A DNA stretch of 64,000 bases from contig NZ_JACHJL010000003.1 of assembly GCF_014203645.1 (NCBI RefSeq), forward strand, positions 186,001 through 250,000, written 5' to 3'. Below the pieces are notes generated by a model. It worked only from the letters and a program-made list of their open reading frames with translations. It did no database searches and was not told the DNA's origin. This DNA is from Streptomyces zagrosensis. Lineage in GTDB: Bacteria; Actinomycetota; Actinomycetes; Streptomycetales; Streptomycetaceae. This document shows positions 32,628-39,954 of the stretch, piece after piece. Each line of letters begins with the position of its first letter. Positions within the stretch are counted from its first letter, which is position 1. Made by a program: the position numbers and the translations under genes.

Positions 32628-33058
32628 GCCACACCCCCAGTAGCCTGATTGGTCTGTCCAGCGCGGGTGGTGGTGATGGCGTCGGCGAGGTGGCTCGCGT
32701 CGGTGAGTAGGCGCTTGGGGGTGGGCTTGACTCGCCACCACACCAGGTCGGTTCGGGTCATGCCGGGTACGAAGACGTACGAGCTGTCGTCACCGGAGAT
32801 GGTGATGTTGTCGTCGTCGTACAGGTGTTGGAGGGCTGGTGCGTTCGGCTCGGTCAGCCAGGTCATCTGGCGGCCGATGTCCTCTTGGATGACCGCACCG
32901 CTCGCTTCGCCGAGGTGGGCGAGGACGCGGTTGCCGAGGTAGGTGGACAGGGTCAGCGTGTGCCAACCGAGGTCACCGACCCTGGACCAGTGCACCCCGC
33001 CACCGGACGGAATCCAGTCATGGGGCGGGACGGTGGACGTGCTGATTTCGGTGGGCAT
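32624..33058 (-). CDS. Unknown protein (144 aa), first gene of a pair
   Basis: I chose ATG 33058 (MPTEISTSTVPPHDWIPS). The product contains WSRVGDLGWHTLTLSTYLG, VIQEDIGRQMTWLTEPNAPA and a basic C-terminal helix (PTPKRLLTDASHLADAI). It overlaps the next gene and is preceded by a perfect hairpin at 33191. No family is recognised. The pair probably works together because of the overlap and similar size. Confidence 0.55.
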   Translation of the reverse strand: MPTEISTSTVPPHDWIPSGGGVHWSRVGDLGWHTLTLSTYLGNRVLAHLGEASGAVIQEDIGRQMTWLTEPNAPALQHLYDDDNITISGDDSSYVFVPGMTRTDLVWWRVKPTPKRLLTDASHLADAITTTRAGQTNQATGGVA

Positions 33059-33190
33059 GATCGCTCCAGTAACAGGCGCTGTTCGGTGCGGGCGTTTCCC
33101 CACGCCCGTAAGCAGCCCCTCGCGAACGATGTATCCGCGTAACGAAGTTGGGGCGTTCTCTGACCGTAGGGCCGCAAAACGCCTGGAGCG

Positions 33191-33232
33191 GGGACAGGGC
33201 GTCCCCCCTGATTTAGGGGGACGCCCTGTCCC
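33191..33232. terminator. Perfect 17-bp hairpin between two minus-strand genes
   Basis: GGGACAGGGCGTCCCCC (33191-33207) pairs exactly with 33216-33232 around an eight-base loop. Reading + it is followed by TTTT, reading - by CCGCTCC. It lies just past the end of the XRE gene on the minus strand and can terminate in either direction. Confidence 0.8.
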
Positions 33233-33253
33233 TTTTCCTGTCCACCGTGTGGG

Positions 33254-34498
33254 TTACTCGCTGGGCTGTGAAACCGTGTCGGCCAGGCTCCGGGCGACGC
33301 CTGCGAGTGGGCCGGTGATGGTGCGGGCCAGGTCAGTAGCCAAGGCTCGCCCGGACGGCACAAACCGCACGGCTTCCGGCGATGTTTCGTGCGCGAGGCG
33401 CAGGTACTGCAAAGCGGACGGCAGCTCGCGCCGGGCACGCTCGGCCTTCGCTGCGTCGAGATACAGCCGAGAGCGACGTTCCGTCGAGGGAATGCTCATC
33501 GGGTCTGTGACGTCTTCCAGGCGCCGCAGTGCGGTGCCCGGTGTCCGTAGCTGTGCGCCGAGTGTCACAGCGTGGACCGCCACGTTGCCACTGCCGAACA
33601 CGGTCCAGGGATGCGCGTACCCGCGCGGCAGCGTCTTGGCTACGCGGGCCGCCTCATCGTGCTCATGCCATGCCTCCCCCTCCCGGGCGTCCTCCGCCGC
33701 GGTGACCGCAGCATGCAGGCACAAGGCGCCGTACATCGCCCGAGTCTGGTCGTCACCAGTCTCCAGCAGGTCGCGCAGCCCGGAGGCGGCGCTCCGTGCC
33801 ATGCGCAGGGCCTCGTCAGTGTGTCCCTGCGCCCGCAACCCGTGGCCCACCACCCACGCCGCGCCTGCCAGGGTGAGGGGGTCGTCCGCCTGTTCAGCCC
33901 ACATACGCGCCCGGTCCACAATGATCCAGTACAGCTCTGGTTCCGTGGTGTACGCCGCGTACTGCTGGGCCAGTGCGTATGTGGCGGTGAGCGTCGCTGC
34001 TACCTGACGGCGCTGGGGGCTGTCGTCGCGCACGGTGCGTTCGAGGGCGTGTCCAGTAGTGATCAGGCTGGGCAGGATTTTCGAGATTTCCGTACGCTGC
34101 CGCCTGGCCCGGTGCCAGATCTCCCAGCCCAGTTGGACGCGTCCGGCGTACTCGGCGGGGCTGATGTCGCCAAGTGCGGCGTCGGTGTCGGCGGAAAACG
34201 CGCCGAGGGGAGCCTCAACTATCGCGCGCCGAAGTGCTAGCACGCCTGGGTGAGTCACCTTGCCGCCGTCGAGCACCGGTACGGACGCCCCGCCCGTGAG
34301 TTGCGCGAGATCCTGGCATCCCAGCGCGCGGGCCAGGCGCAGGAGAAGCACCAGCGATCGTAAGTCGCGCTCGCCTCGCTCAATCTTCTTCACCCAGTCG
34401 GGCCCGCGACCCACGAGTCCGCCCAGAGCGGTGCGTGTCAGGTTGCGGCGTTCACGGAGGTCGCGGACACGCTCACCAAAGGTCATGTCTGCGGTCAT
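33254..34498 (-). CDS. XRE-family regulator with long helical (TPR-like) C-terminal domain
   Basis: This product of about 414 residues starts at ATG 34498 (MTADMTFGERVRDLRERRN); a later ATG (MTFGERV) at 34486 is possible, and an open frame further upstream overlaps the CRISPR array and is rejected. The helix-turn-helix is at residues about 6-60 (RTALGGLVGRGPDWVKKIER). The rest is alpha-helical with repeated LARALG, YALAQQYAAYTTEPELYWI and LTLAGAAWVVGHGLRAQG units, typical of TPR-containing Streptomyces regulators. It may control the two genes downstream. Signal unknown. Confidence 0.8.
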   Translation of the reverse strand: MTADMTFGERVRDLRERRNLTRTALGGLVGRGPDWVKKIERGERDLRSLVLLLRLARALGCQDLAQLTGGASVPVLDGGKVTHPGVLALRRAIVEAPLGAFSADTDAALGDISPAEYAGRVQLGWEIWHRARRQRTEISKILPSLITTGHALERTVRDDSPQRRQVAATLTATYALAQQYAAYTTEPELYWIIVDRARMWAEQADDPLTLAGAAWVVGHGLRAQGHTDEALRMARSAASGLRDLLETGDDQTRAMYGALCLHAAVTAAEDAREGEAWHEHDEAARVAKTLPRGYAHPWTVFGSGNVAVHAVTLGAQLRTPGTALRRLEDVTDPMSIPSTERRSRLYLDAAKAERARRELPSALQYLRLAHETSPEAVRFVPSGRALATDLARTITGPLAGVARSLADTVSQPSE

Positions 34499-34632
34499 TT
34501 CTGCATGAAAGTCCGGCACTTGAGCCCCCTTTTCCAGGGATATACCCGCCAGGGTAATGATTCCATGAGAGGCATGGGGTGAGTCCTCAGCGTGGTGCGA
34601 GGGCCCAGACGAAGAGGGCCGAGCCAAGCAGT

Positions 34633-34905
34633 CCGACCAGCCCCGCATGCGCGGGGACCACAGCCCGACCGATCACGGGGCGGTGCACAGCGCGGGACCA
34701 CCCCCGCACGCGCGGGGGCCACGAGGAGCGGCCGGATGCGCGCGACGCACCGGAGGGACCACCCCCGCACGCGCGGGGACCACCTCGCGACGAAGGACAA
34801 GCTCGCGGCGCAAAAGGGACCACCCCCGCACGCGCGGGGACCACGTCGGAAGCTACATTCGAAACCTGATTTTCGTGGGACCACCCCCGCACGCGCGGGG
34901 ACCAC
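34633..34905 (-). CRISPR. Type I-E style CRISPR array, five repeats and four spacers
   Basis: Repeats are 29 bases at 34633-34661, 34694-34722, 34755-34783, 34816-34844 and 34877-34905; all four spacers are exactly 32 bases. Read on the minus strand the repeat begins GTGGTCCCCGCGCGTGCGGG, the usual Streptomyces type I-E form with a GC-rich stem. The leftmost repeat has four mismatches and the second one has one, so the trailer end is at left and the leader should lie just right of 34905. No cas gene is within the window. The spacers show no obvious match to the prophage here by eye. Confidence 0.95.
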
Positions 34906-35335
34906 AGTTCGCCACCTGCGACGTTACCGCGCCATAGCCCAGTTTTTACCCACTTCCGCGAACTCCGACATACTGCCCCACCGCGACATACCGCCCCGCC
35001 CCCTCCCGCGCTCAGCGTCAACGTCGCGCCCATGTGCGCTCGCTCGCCTTACGCCTGCGCCCATGCTCCCACCCGTCTACCCGCCCGGGGCCCCGCAGGT
35101 AAGCGCGGCCCACTATGCGGGAGTTGTCGGGCTGCGGCCCGCCGCCGCTCTGCCGCAAGAAATGACGCGCGGCGCGCGGGCCAGCCCAGCCGAAGCCCCG
35201 CCGCATGCGCGCCGAAGCCCGCCCCAGGCGGAAAACGGGCTAGCTCAGAGGTGCGGCTGAGCCGCCGGAGAGCGGATAGAACGGTAACGTCGGAACCGTC
35301 CGGGGCGCCAACATTGCGAGTTCGCTGGGGTTTTG
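34906..35335. other. CRISPR leader candidate and non-coding gap
   Basis: The first 80 bases beside the array are the least GC-rich part (for example CCCAGTTTTTACCCACTTCC) and are the likely leader on the minus strand. The remainder is GC-rich with no convincing gene. A -10-like GATAGA near 35274 may serve the membrane protein gene at 35336. Confidence 0.5.
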
Positions 35336-36838
35336 GTGGGGATCGAGAGCGATCAGCTCGTTTATGACTATCTGGGCAAGGTCGGCGACCTCGCCCAGCG
35401 GCAAGGGCTGCTGTCCGGTGACCGGGTGCGGCTCGTTTCTGAGGTGCGGGCCGATATCGACCGGCGTCGTGCCGTCGCGCCGGGTGGTGACAGTCCCGCC
35501 GCCGTGAAGAAGCTGCTTGCGAAGATCGGTACCCCGGCGGAGGTGGTCGCGGCGGCCGGTGGTCGGTCTGCTGGGGCCGCTGGAGCCGCCCCGAGCGAGG
35601 GAGCGGGCGCGGACGTCGGCCCGGCGCAGGGTTCCGGTTCGGGGTACGCGGGTGTGGGGCATGCCGCCGACAGTGGCAGCGGGCGCGCCGGGGGTGAGGC
35701 CAGCCCCGACCGCGGTGGGCTCGCCGGGCTCTCCTCGGTGGCCGATCAGGCGGCGCGCGCCGCTCGGGAGAAGCTGTCCCGGCTCACCGAGCGCGGGTCC
35801 CTGACTGGTGGCCTGACCAGCGGCCTGACCGGCAGGTTCACCTCCTCGCCGCGCCGCGACGCGGGCGGCTCGCCCGGGCAGACCGTACGGCCGGCGACCC
35901 CTGACCCGTGGGCCGAGCAGCCCACGGAACAAGGGCGCGAGGGGCGGCGCGGGCCTGGACTGCGCAAGACGAGGCCCGGCGAAGCCAGCAAGACAGACGG
36001 GGCTAACGCGGCGGGTAGGGCCAGCGAGGCGGACGGTGCGGGGCGGGGCGGGTTCGCCGCGTCGCCGCGGGTGCCCGCGCCGCGGCCACCGGTTCGGCCG
36101 CCCAACGCCGCCTCGCCGCCGCATCTCGCGGGTGAGGACGAGTTGGGCCCGCGCCAGTCAGCCCCTGACTGGTGGCGTACGGAACCGGGGCCGCTGGACA
36201 TCAGCCCGTTCGACGGCAGCGGGCCCTTCGCGCCGCAGGGGGCCGGGGCCGGTTACATGGACGGCTTCGTCGGCGGTATTGAGCTGCCCGAGCTCCTTCA
36301 TCCCCCCACCGACCCGGGCCGACAGCCCGTCGAAAAGGTCCCCGCCGAGGACGAGGACGCCGAAACGGTCGAAGGCGCGGATGACGGCGCGGCGGTCGAT
36401 GAGGGGGGCGGCAAGCGCCGTGGGCTGGTGCGGCGGATGCTGCTGCCGCGGCGTGGCGGCGGCGCGAAGGCGAAGGGTGACAGCGGTGCGGGCGGCGGTT
36501 CGGTTGCCTGGCTGCCGGTGGTGGCCGCGCTTTCCCTGGTCGGTGGTGCCGCGTTCGGTAGCTGGATCGCGCTCGGAGTGGGCTGGGTGCTCGCGTACAA
36601 CACCCGCAGCCTCTCCCGTAACGAGGCGAAGTTCGCCGCGATCGGCGTTCCCAGCCTCGCGGTGTTCGGCGGCCTCGTGTGGCTGTGGGGGCGCTCCGAG
36701 GGGCGGTGGGGTGCGGCCATCGCGGAGGGCGGCATGGATGACGCCCTTGACGGTACGACCCCGGGCGTCATCCGGGCCGCGGCGATCGGGTCGGCGCTGT
36801 ATCTGGTGTGGCGCGCTCGACGGCGACCGGTCGGGTGA
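35336..36838 (+). CDS. HAAS-type membrane protein with disordered linker
   Basis: This protein of about 500 residues is read from GTG 35336, five bases after GGGG; TTG 35333 is equivalent. Residues 1-75 form a helical domain of the HAAS/permease-prefix type (QLVYDYLGKVGDLAQRQGL, VKKLLAKIGTPAEVVAAA). A long disordered linker rich in Gly, Ala, Pro and charged residues spans about 80-380. Three or four transmembrane helices close the protein (VAWLPVVAALSLVGGAAF; WIALGVGWVLAY; VPSLAVFGGLVWLWG; VIRAAAIGSALYLVW). It is a conserved Streptomyces integral membrane protein of unknown role. Confidence 0.75.
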   Translation: MGIESDQLVYDYLGKVGDLAQRQGLLSGDRVRLVSEVRADIDRRRAVAPGGDSPAAVKKLLAKIGTPAEVVAAAGGRSAGAAGAAPSEGAGADVGPAQGSGSGYAGVGHAADSGSGRAGGEASPDRGGLAGLSSVADQAARAAREKLSRLTERGSLTGGLTSGLTGRFTSSPRRDAGGSPGQTVRPATPDPWAEQPTEQGREGRRGPGLRKTRPGEASKTDGANAAGRASEADGAGRGGFAASPRVPAPRPPVRPPNAASPPHLAGEDELGPRQSAPDWWRTEPGPLDISPFDGSGPFAPQGAGAGYMDGFVGGIELPELLHPPTDPGRQPVEKVPAEDEDAETVEGADDGAAVDEGGGKRRGLVRRMLLPRRGGGAKAKGDSGAGGGSVAWLPVVAALSLVGGAAFGSWIALGVGWVLAYNTRSLSRNEAKFAAIGVPSLAVFGGLVWLWGRSEGRWGAAIAEGGMDDALDGTTPGVIRAAAIGSALYLVWRARRRPVG

Positions 36839-36977
36839 CTTCGAACCCCACGGTTTCAGATCCCAGGGCTTCCCCGACCCCGAAGCACCAGGCACCAGGC
36901 ACCCCGGTACGGGTACTCGCGGGCCTGCGGTTAGGTGACGCTCAGTGCGGGCGGCGTGCCACGGCAGAATATCGGCC

Positions 36978-37892
36978 ATGCCCTCGAACCCGCACCAGCG
37001 CCGGCAGCCCGCCCCGCGGCCGTCCCCACCCTCCCAGCCGAGCCCGCGGCAGCCCACCGAGCAGCGGACGAATCCGCAACCGAATCCGCAGCCTCAGAGC
37101 CCGCAGCCCCAGAGCTCGCAACCCCCCAGCTCGCAACAGCAAAGCCCGCAACAGCAAAGCCCGCAACAGCGAAGCCCGCAGACCCCCAGCCCGCAACAGC
37201 ACAGCCCGCAGCCGCGCCCAGGCGGCCCCGTTCCGGTCCTCACAGTCGGCTTTGACCTTGATATGACGCTCATCGACTCCCGCCCCGGGATCAAGGCGGC
37301 CTATGCGGCGCTGGCCGCGGAGACCGGCACGTTCATCGATGCGGACCTCGCCATCACCCGGCTTGGCCCGCCGCTCGAACAGGAGCTTGCGCACTGGTTC
37401 CCCGACGACCAGATTCAGCCAGTCGGCGACCGCTACCGCGAGCTCTATCCCGCCCACGCCATCGGCCCTACCCCGGCACTGCCGGGCGCCCACGAAGCCA
37501 TTGCCGCGGTCCAGCAGTACGGCCCCGGCGGCGGCGCGGGTGCGGGCGCCAGTGGCGTCGCTGTCGGCGGTCGGGCGATCGTCGTCACGGCCAAGCACGA
37601 GCCCAACGCCAAGCTGCATCTGGAACACCTCGGCATCCGGCCCGACGCCGTCATCGGCTGGCTGTGGGCCGAGGCCAAGGCGGAGGCGCTGCATGAGTAC
37701 GGCGCCAGCGTGTACGTCGGTGACCACATCGGAGACGTACGCGGCGCCCACACCGCCGGGGCGCTCGCGGTCGCGGTCGCAACCGGCCCTTGCGACGCGG
37801 ACGAGCTGCGCGAGGCCGGGGCCGATGTGGTGCTCGCGGACCTGACTGAATTTCCCGCTTGGTGGCGTGGTTACGTGGCTGACCTGGCCTGA
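36978..37892 (+). CDS. HAD-superfamily hydrolase with repetitive N-terminal extension
   Basis: This 304-residue phosphatase-like protein has the nucleophile motif FDLDMTLIDSRPG (D93, D95), motif II-like IVVTAKHE near residue 203 and motif III/IV YVGDHIGDVRGAHTAGA near 250. It resembles phosphoglycolate phosphatase-type HAD enzymes. The first 85 residues are a low-complexity Ser-Pro-Gln tract (units like SPQQQ and SPQPQ) encoded by short DNA repeats at about 37081-37212; a shorter product starting nearer VLTVGFD is conceivable but lacks a good start codon. The 3' end overlaps the convergent small gene by 22 bases. Confidence 0.82.
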   Translation: MPSNPHQRRQPAPRPSPPSQPSPRQPTEQRTNPQPNPQPQSPQPQSSQPPSSQQQSPQQQSPQQRSPQTPSPQQHSPQPRPGGPVPVLTVGFDLDMTLIDSRPGIKAAYAALAAETGTFIDADLAITRLGPPLEQELAHWFPDDQIQPVGDRYRELYPAHAIGPTPALPGAHEAIAAVQQYGPGGGAGAGASGVAVGGRAIVVTAKHEPNAKLHLEHLGIRPDAVIGWLWAEAKAEALHEYGASVYVGDHIGDVRGAHTAGALAVAVATGPCDADELREAGADVVLADLTEFPAWWRGYVADLA

Positions 37893-38107
37893 CGTCGCTG
37901 TGCGGCGATCGACGACAGCAGGCCGCCGGTCGCGATCAGGAAGCCGACGCCCATCAGCATCGACACGAAGTAGGCGGGCGTCGGCAGGCGGTCGAGCCCG
38001 AGCAGCAGCGGGGTCACTGTGGCCAGTGTGCCCACCGCGCCGACCAGGAAGACGATGGCGCCGATGCGGACCAGGAGATCCCCAGTTCGGGAAGTTTCAT
38101 TACTCAC
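37871..38107 (-). CDS. Small two-helix membrane protein (78 aa)
   Basis: The product has two transmembrane segments, IGAIVFLVGAVGTLATVTP and YFVSMLMGVGFLIATGGLL, joined by a short loop, and a basic tail (AAQRRQARS). The start ATG is at 38107. It converges on the HAD gene with a short overlap. Small conserved membrane proteins of this type are common beside cold-shock genes in Streptomyces. Function unknown. Confidence 0.75.
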   Translation of the reverse strand: MSNETSRTGDLLVRIGAIVFLVGAVGTLATVTPLLLGLDRLPTPAYFVSMLMGVGFLIATGGLLSSIAAQRRQARSAT

Positions 38108-38301
38108 ACGACCAGGGTAGGTCCCCTACCTGCGACGGCGGGACCCTGTCGGGTCATTACGGAGCAGGAACGACCCGGGTACGTCTTGTCACCAGGCTCC
38201 GGACCATTAGCCTTGGTGACGGCGGGTCTTGCGACCCGCTGTAGTGCTATCCAGAGCTGTTTTCCGTAGTTTCCCGACGAGTTACGAGGACGAGGACAGA
38301 C

Positions 38302-38685
38302 GTGCCTACCGGCAAGGTCAAATGGTTCAACAGTGAGAAGGGCTTCGGCTTTCTCTCCCGTGACGATGGCGGTGACGTCTTCGTTCACTCGTCGGTGCTC
38401 CCAGAGGGCGTAGAAGCGCTGAAGCCAGGACAGCGCGTCGAGTTCGGGGTTGTCGCCGGAAACCGTGGTGACCAGGCACTTTCGGTGACTATCCTCGACC
38501 CCACGCCCTCCGTGGCAGCGGCCCAGCGGCGCAAGCCCGATGAGTTGGCCTCCATCGTTCAAGACTTGACGACATTCCTAGAGAACGTCACTCAGCAACT
38601 TGAACGCGGTCGCTACCCCGACAAGGCCCAGGGCCACACGATTGCGGGCATGCTGCGCGCGGTGGCAGATCAGCTCGACGTATAG
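38302..38685 (+). CDS. Cold-shock domain protein with C-terminal helical extension
   Basis: This 127-residue protein starts at GTG 38302 after GAGGACGAGGACAG. Residues 1-67 are a cold-shock domain: [15 protein letters not shown] contains RNP1 (KGFGFL, 13-18), and VFVHSS (26-31) is RNP2. A 60-residue extension ([17 protein letters not shown], then [13 protein letters not shown]) is typical of the longer Streptomyces form rather than the 67-residue Csp. It binds single-stranded RNA or DNA. Confidence 0.93.
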   Translation: MPTGKVKWFNSEKGFGFLSRDDGGDVFVHSSVLPEGVEALKPGQRVEFGVVAGNRGDQALSVTILDPTPSVAAAQRRKPDELASIVQDLTTFLENVTQQLERGRYPDKAQGHTIAGMLRAVADQLDV

Positions 38686-38701
38686 GCAGATCGACAGGTA
38701 G

Positions 38702-38788
38702 GCGAGCAGCACTCATCGAGCCGGCTCCACGCGAGCAGCACTTATTGAGCCGGTTTCGCGCGAGCAGCGTTCATCGGACTGGCTCTCG
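38702..38788. repeat. Three tandem 29-base repeats
   Basis: Units start with GCGAGCAGC at 38702, 38731 and 38760 and share an ATCGAGCCGG-like middle. They lie just downstream of the cold-shock gene. The period equals a CRISPR repeat length by chance, but the units are directly adjacent with no spacers. Confidence 0.75.
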
Positions 38789-38934
38789 AGCGAGCCCGTC
38801 CTTTCTCGGGCCCGGCGGCTGACCACAGCACGCCGGGCCCGTGCCGGGTCGCGGACCGGGCGCAGTGTTATTCGGAGAATCTTTCTCGTTTCTCGGCCAT
38901 CGTCAGTGCGAGCACCCTTCGGTTAGATGGGTGG

Positions 38935-39708
38935 ATGAACGCCCAGCCATCGGAGCTCCCGCGAGCCGCCCCGGCACGTCCGTCAGGCGGCCCGGCCCGC
39001 TCGTCAGCCTCCCCGGTCCGTCCGCCAGCCGGCCCGGCTCATCCGTCAGCAGCCTCGAAGGAGTGGCTGATCCCGTTGCGTCGGGAGCCGCGGCAACGCC
39101 GTAGCCGCGAGAAGGTGGACCGGATCTTGGACGCCGCCGTGGCGCTGGTGGTGCACGAGGGGTACGCGGCGGCCACCACCACCCGGATCGCTGAGCGGGC
39201 CGGGGTCGGCCTGGCCACGTTGTACGGCTTCTTCGCTGACCGTAGGGCGGTCTTCCGGGCGGCATCGGCCCGCAACCTCGATGTGTTCCTGACCCGGCTT
39301 GAGCGGTTGATGGAGGGCGCCGGATTCGCGCACTGGTGGGAGGCGGCGGCGGCCGGTTTCGACGAGTACGTACGGATGTCGCGGGCCGACGTCGGGTTCC
39401 GGATGGTGCTCTTCGGGGATGTGGCCGACGACCGGCTGTTAGCTGAGGGGCGACGCAATGACGAGGTGGTGGCCGACCGGCTGGCCGAGCTGGTCGGCGA
39501 GCAATTCGGGGTCGCCGTGGACGAGCGGCTGCGCACCGCGTTGCTGATGGCCGTTGCCGCGGGGGACGCCCTGGTCAAGCTCGCCTTTGAACGCGACCCA
39601 GACCAAGGTGATCCGGCCGTACTCGCCGAGGCGCGCCGCGTGGTGCAGGGCATCTTCGAGCGCGGCGCGAGGACCGGGGCGGCGGGCCCCGCGGCACACC
39701 CTGCGTGA
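38935..39708 (+). CDS. TetR-family regulator
   Basis: This 257-residue regulator has a repetitive Pro/Ala/Ser N-terminus (residues about 8-42, built from PARPSGG/PVRPPAG-like units), then the TetR helix-turn-helix REKVDRILDAAVALVVHEG and TTTRIAERAGVGLATLYGFF at about 57-100. The C-terminal ligand domain includes FDEYVRMSRADVGFRMVLF. An ATG nearer the DNA-binding domain is absent, so the long start is accepted with some doubt. It could regulate the ceramidase-like gene 246 bases downstream. Confidence 0.85.
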   Translation: MNAQPSELPRAAPARPSGGPARSSASPVRPPAGPAHPSAASKEWLIPLRREPRQRRSREKVDRILDAAVALVVHEGYAAATTTRIAERAGVGLATLYGFFADRRAVFRAASARNLDVFLTRLERLMEGAGFAHWWEAAAAGFDEYVRMSRADVGFRMVLFGDVADDRLLAEGRRNDEVVADRLAELVGEQFGVAVDERLRTALLMAVAAGDALVKLAFERDPDQGDPAVLAEARRVVQGIFERGARTGAAGPAAHPA

Positions 39709-39954
39709 GCCCCTGCGGCCAACCGCCCCCGGCCAGCCGCCCTCGGCCAACCGCCCGGCCGAGAAACGCCGGGACGCGGGGGAGTCAGGGGGCTGGATGC
39801 CCGATGGCGGAAAGTGGAGAAGGTTTTCAGGTTTCCCCTGACGCCATATTGACCCGGGAGTAACCACGGTCTCATTCTGGGCCGCAAGCGCCGGCCGGCG
39901 GTCCTTCCGGCCGTACGGGATTACCACCTCACCCCTCACAGTCAGGCACCGCGT

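Noticed and set aside
32943..34007. 354-residue + strand frame across the XRE region
   Set aside because: Opposite a recognisable XRE gene and spanning a terminator hairpin; low-complexity Arg/Ser composition.
34499..34648. N-terminal extension of the XRE regulator
   Set aside because: The extension would run into the first CRISPR repeat and adds a sequence unlike any domain; ATG 34498 directly precedes the helix-turn-helix.
34662..34876. CRISPR spacers targeting the resident prophage
   Set aside because: By eye none of the four spacers matches sequence in this window; a proper search was not possible.
38702..38788. Second CRISPR-like array
   Set aside because: The 29-base units are directly adjacent with no spacers and are not related to the true repeat.
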